Positions 63,253-64,000 of a stretch of 64,000 bases of DNA are shown piece after piece. The stretch is from Amaranthus tricolor (taxonomy: Eukaryota > Streptophyta > Magnoliopsida > Caryophyllales > Amaranthaceae): positions 19,244,036-19,308,035 of the forward strand of contig NC_080049.1 of assembly GCF_026212465.1 (NCBI RefSeq), read 5' to 3'. Under the pieces are notes generated by a model. The model was given only the letters and a program-made list of their open reading frames with translations. It was not told the origin of the DNA and searched no databases. Each line of letters begins with the position of its first letter. The first letter of the stretch is position 1. The position numbers and the translations under genes are program-made.

Positions 63253-64000
63253 ACTTATGTATTTTTTTAAATGCCGCAAAATTCCAAAAAATGAAGTGAA
63301 AAGGGGCTACGACCTGGCTACGGCACAAGGTCGTCGCCCACTTAAAAACTTCGAAAAAAATAATTTAATAGGGACCACGAGCCGGCTAAGACACTTAAAA
63401 AAAATTGTTTTTTTAAATGTTTAATTTGGGGGACGAGCTGGCTACGAGAAATGGCACTCGCCCCACATTGTCTTCTAAAAAGAGCATTAGAAAAGGCTTA
63501 CGAGACTTTGGTCGCCATTTCATGAATCCTATTTCGACCATTGGCGATGAACAGTGGCCATCGCTGTTTGGCATTGCCATTTTAACATTTATTTATAGAG
63601 ACATTTACATAAAATATGTAGGTTTAAGGGTAGTTAGTGTTTATTGACATTGTTGCATAGGCCGACTAACAGACCAAAATGGCTTACCAAATAGCTTAGT
63701 TTTGACCAAAATGACCTATTTTGAAAAAATCTTGGGCATACAAAAATAAAATTCAACCAACAACACCAATTTGGGCAAATAGCATTGGGTAGAATAATTA
63801 AAACAACATCTGAATTCTCATAGGGATTTCTCACAACTCAGCACTCAAACAACCTGAACTTGTATTCAGCATGGAGCACTCTGTTTTAATACAAAAATTG
63901 TCTTAAAACAAAAAAAAGTAAGTAATGGTTCACAAATTTACATTATCTTGAAATCACCCCTTTTTTTCTAGATTCCAATCCAAATATGTACAAGAATTGT
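63253..64000. other. Intergenic sequence with a diverged repeat, no gene seen
   Basis: 63300-63480 repeats a phrase of the form acgag(c)ctggctacg three times with ctcgccc / gtcgccc endings, resembling subterminal repeats of an unidentified element. The frames at 63083-63424 and 63417-63647 cross it and show no domain. Confidence 0.35.

Noticed and set aside
63083..63647. Two overlapping plus-strand frames (113 and 76 codons)
   Set aside because: They cross repeat-like DNA with internal similarity and contain no recognisable motif.

Overview
The window reads as nuclear DNA of a flowering plant. Its genes are split by introns, the flanks are AT-rich, and hAT, Mutator-like (MULE) and LTR retroelement remains are dense. 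Three host genes are supported, all on the minus strand. Recurrent non-coding repeat motifs (e.g. around 31.6 kb and 58.15 kb, with 'gaccgtct'-type inverted repeats) remind me of Caryophyllales genomes, but that placement is only an impression.

Layout. 1-2.43 kb: terminal part of an Ac-like hAT transposon with a broken transposase. 3.2-3.7 kb: a hairpin MITE. 4.25-15.2 kb: an orthologue of CELLULOSE SYNTHASE INTERACTIVE 1 (CSI1/POM2), whose splice structure I could rebuild fully. 15.2-19.6 kb: intergenic, with a 21-bp degenerate tandem array. 19.6-25.2 kb and 25.69-31.30 kb: two different MULEs lying head to head. Each carries a mudrA-type transposase followed by a plant mobile domain (PMD) gene. 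Both are decayed, and the second has perfect 9-bp target duplications. 32.68-43.83 kb: a complete 12-exon MIC60 (mitofilin) gene, with two hAT elements in its 4-kb sixth intron and two apparent GC-AG introns. 44-50.1 kb: retroelement debris, including an LTR element inserted into an older LTR. 50.85-54.68 kb: a three-exon short-chain dehydrogenase/reductase of the AYR1-like group. 55.1-56.6 kb: 5'-truncated Ty1/copia element. 58.25-60.82 kb: a hAT element holding a second hAT element, each with perfect 8-bp target duplications. 61.1-64 kb: MITE-like elements and an AT-rich tandem array.

The host genes do not form a pathway. CSI1 couples cellulose synthase complexes to cortical microtubules, MIC60 shapes mitochondrial cristae and contact sites, and the SDR is a membrane-type lipid or ketone reductase. 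The most notable points are: (i) the conserved N-terminal leader exon of CSI1 has CTG where orthologues have the initiator ATG, in good initiation context and upstream of an overlapping out-of-frame ATG frame; (ii) two PMD-carrying MULEs whose subterminal regions are built from different but analogous short palindromes; (iii) a set of hAT elements that each use their own dense subterminal short motif. Exon coordinates come from reading splice sites and frames by eye; no alignment was run.
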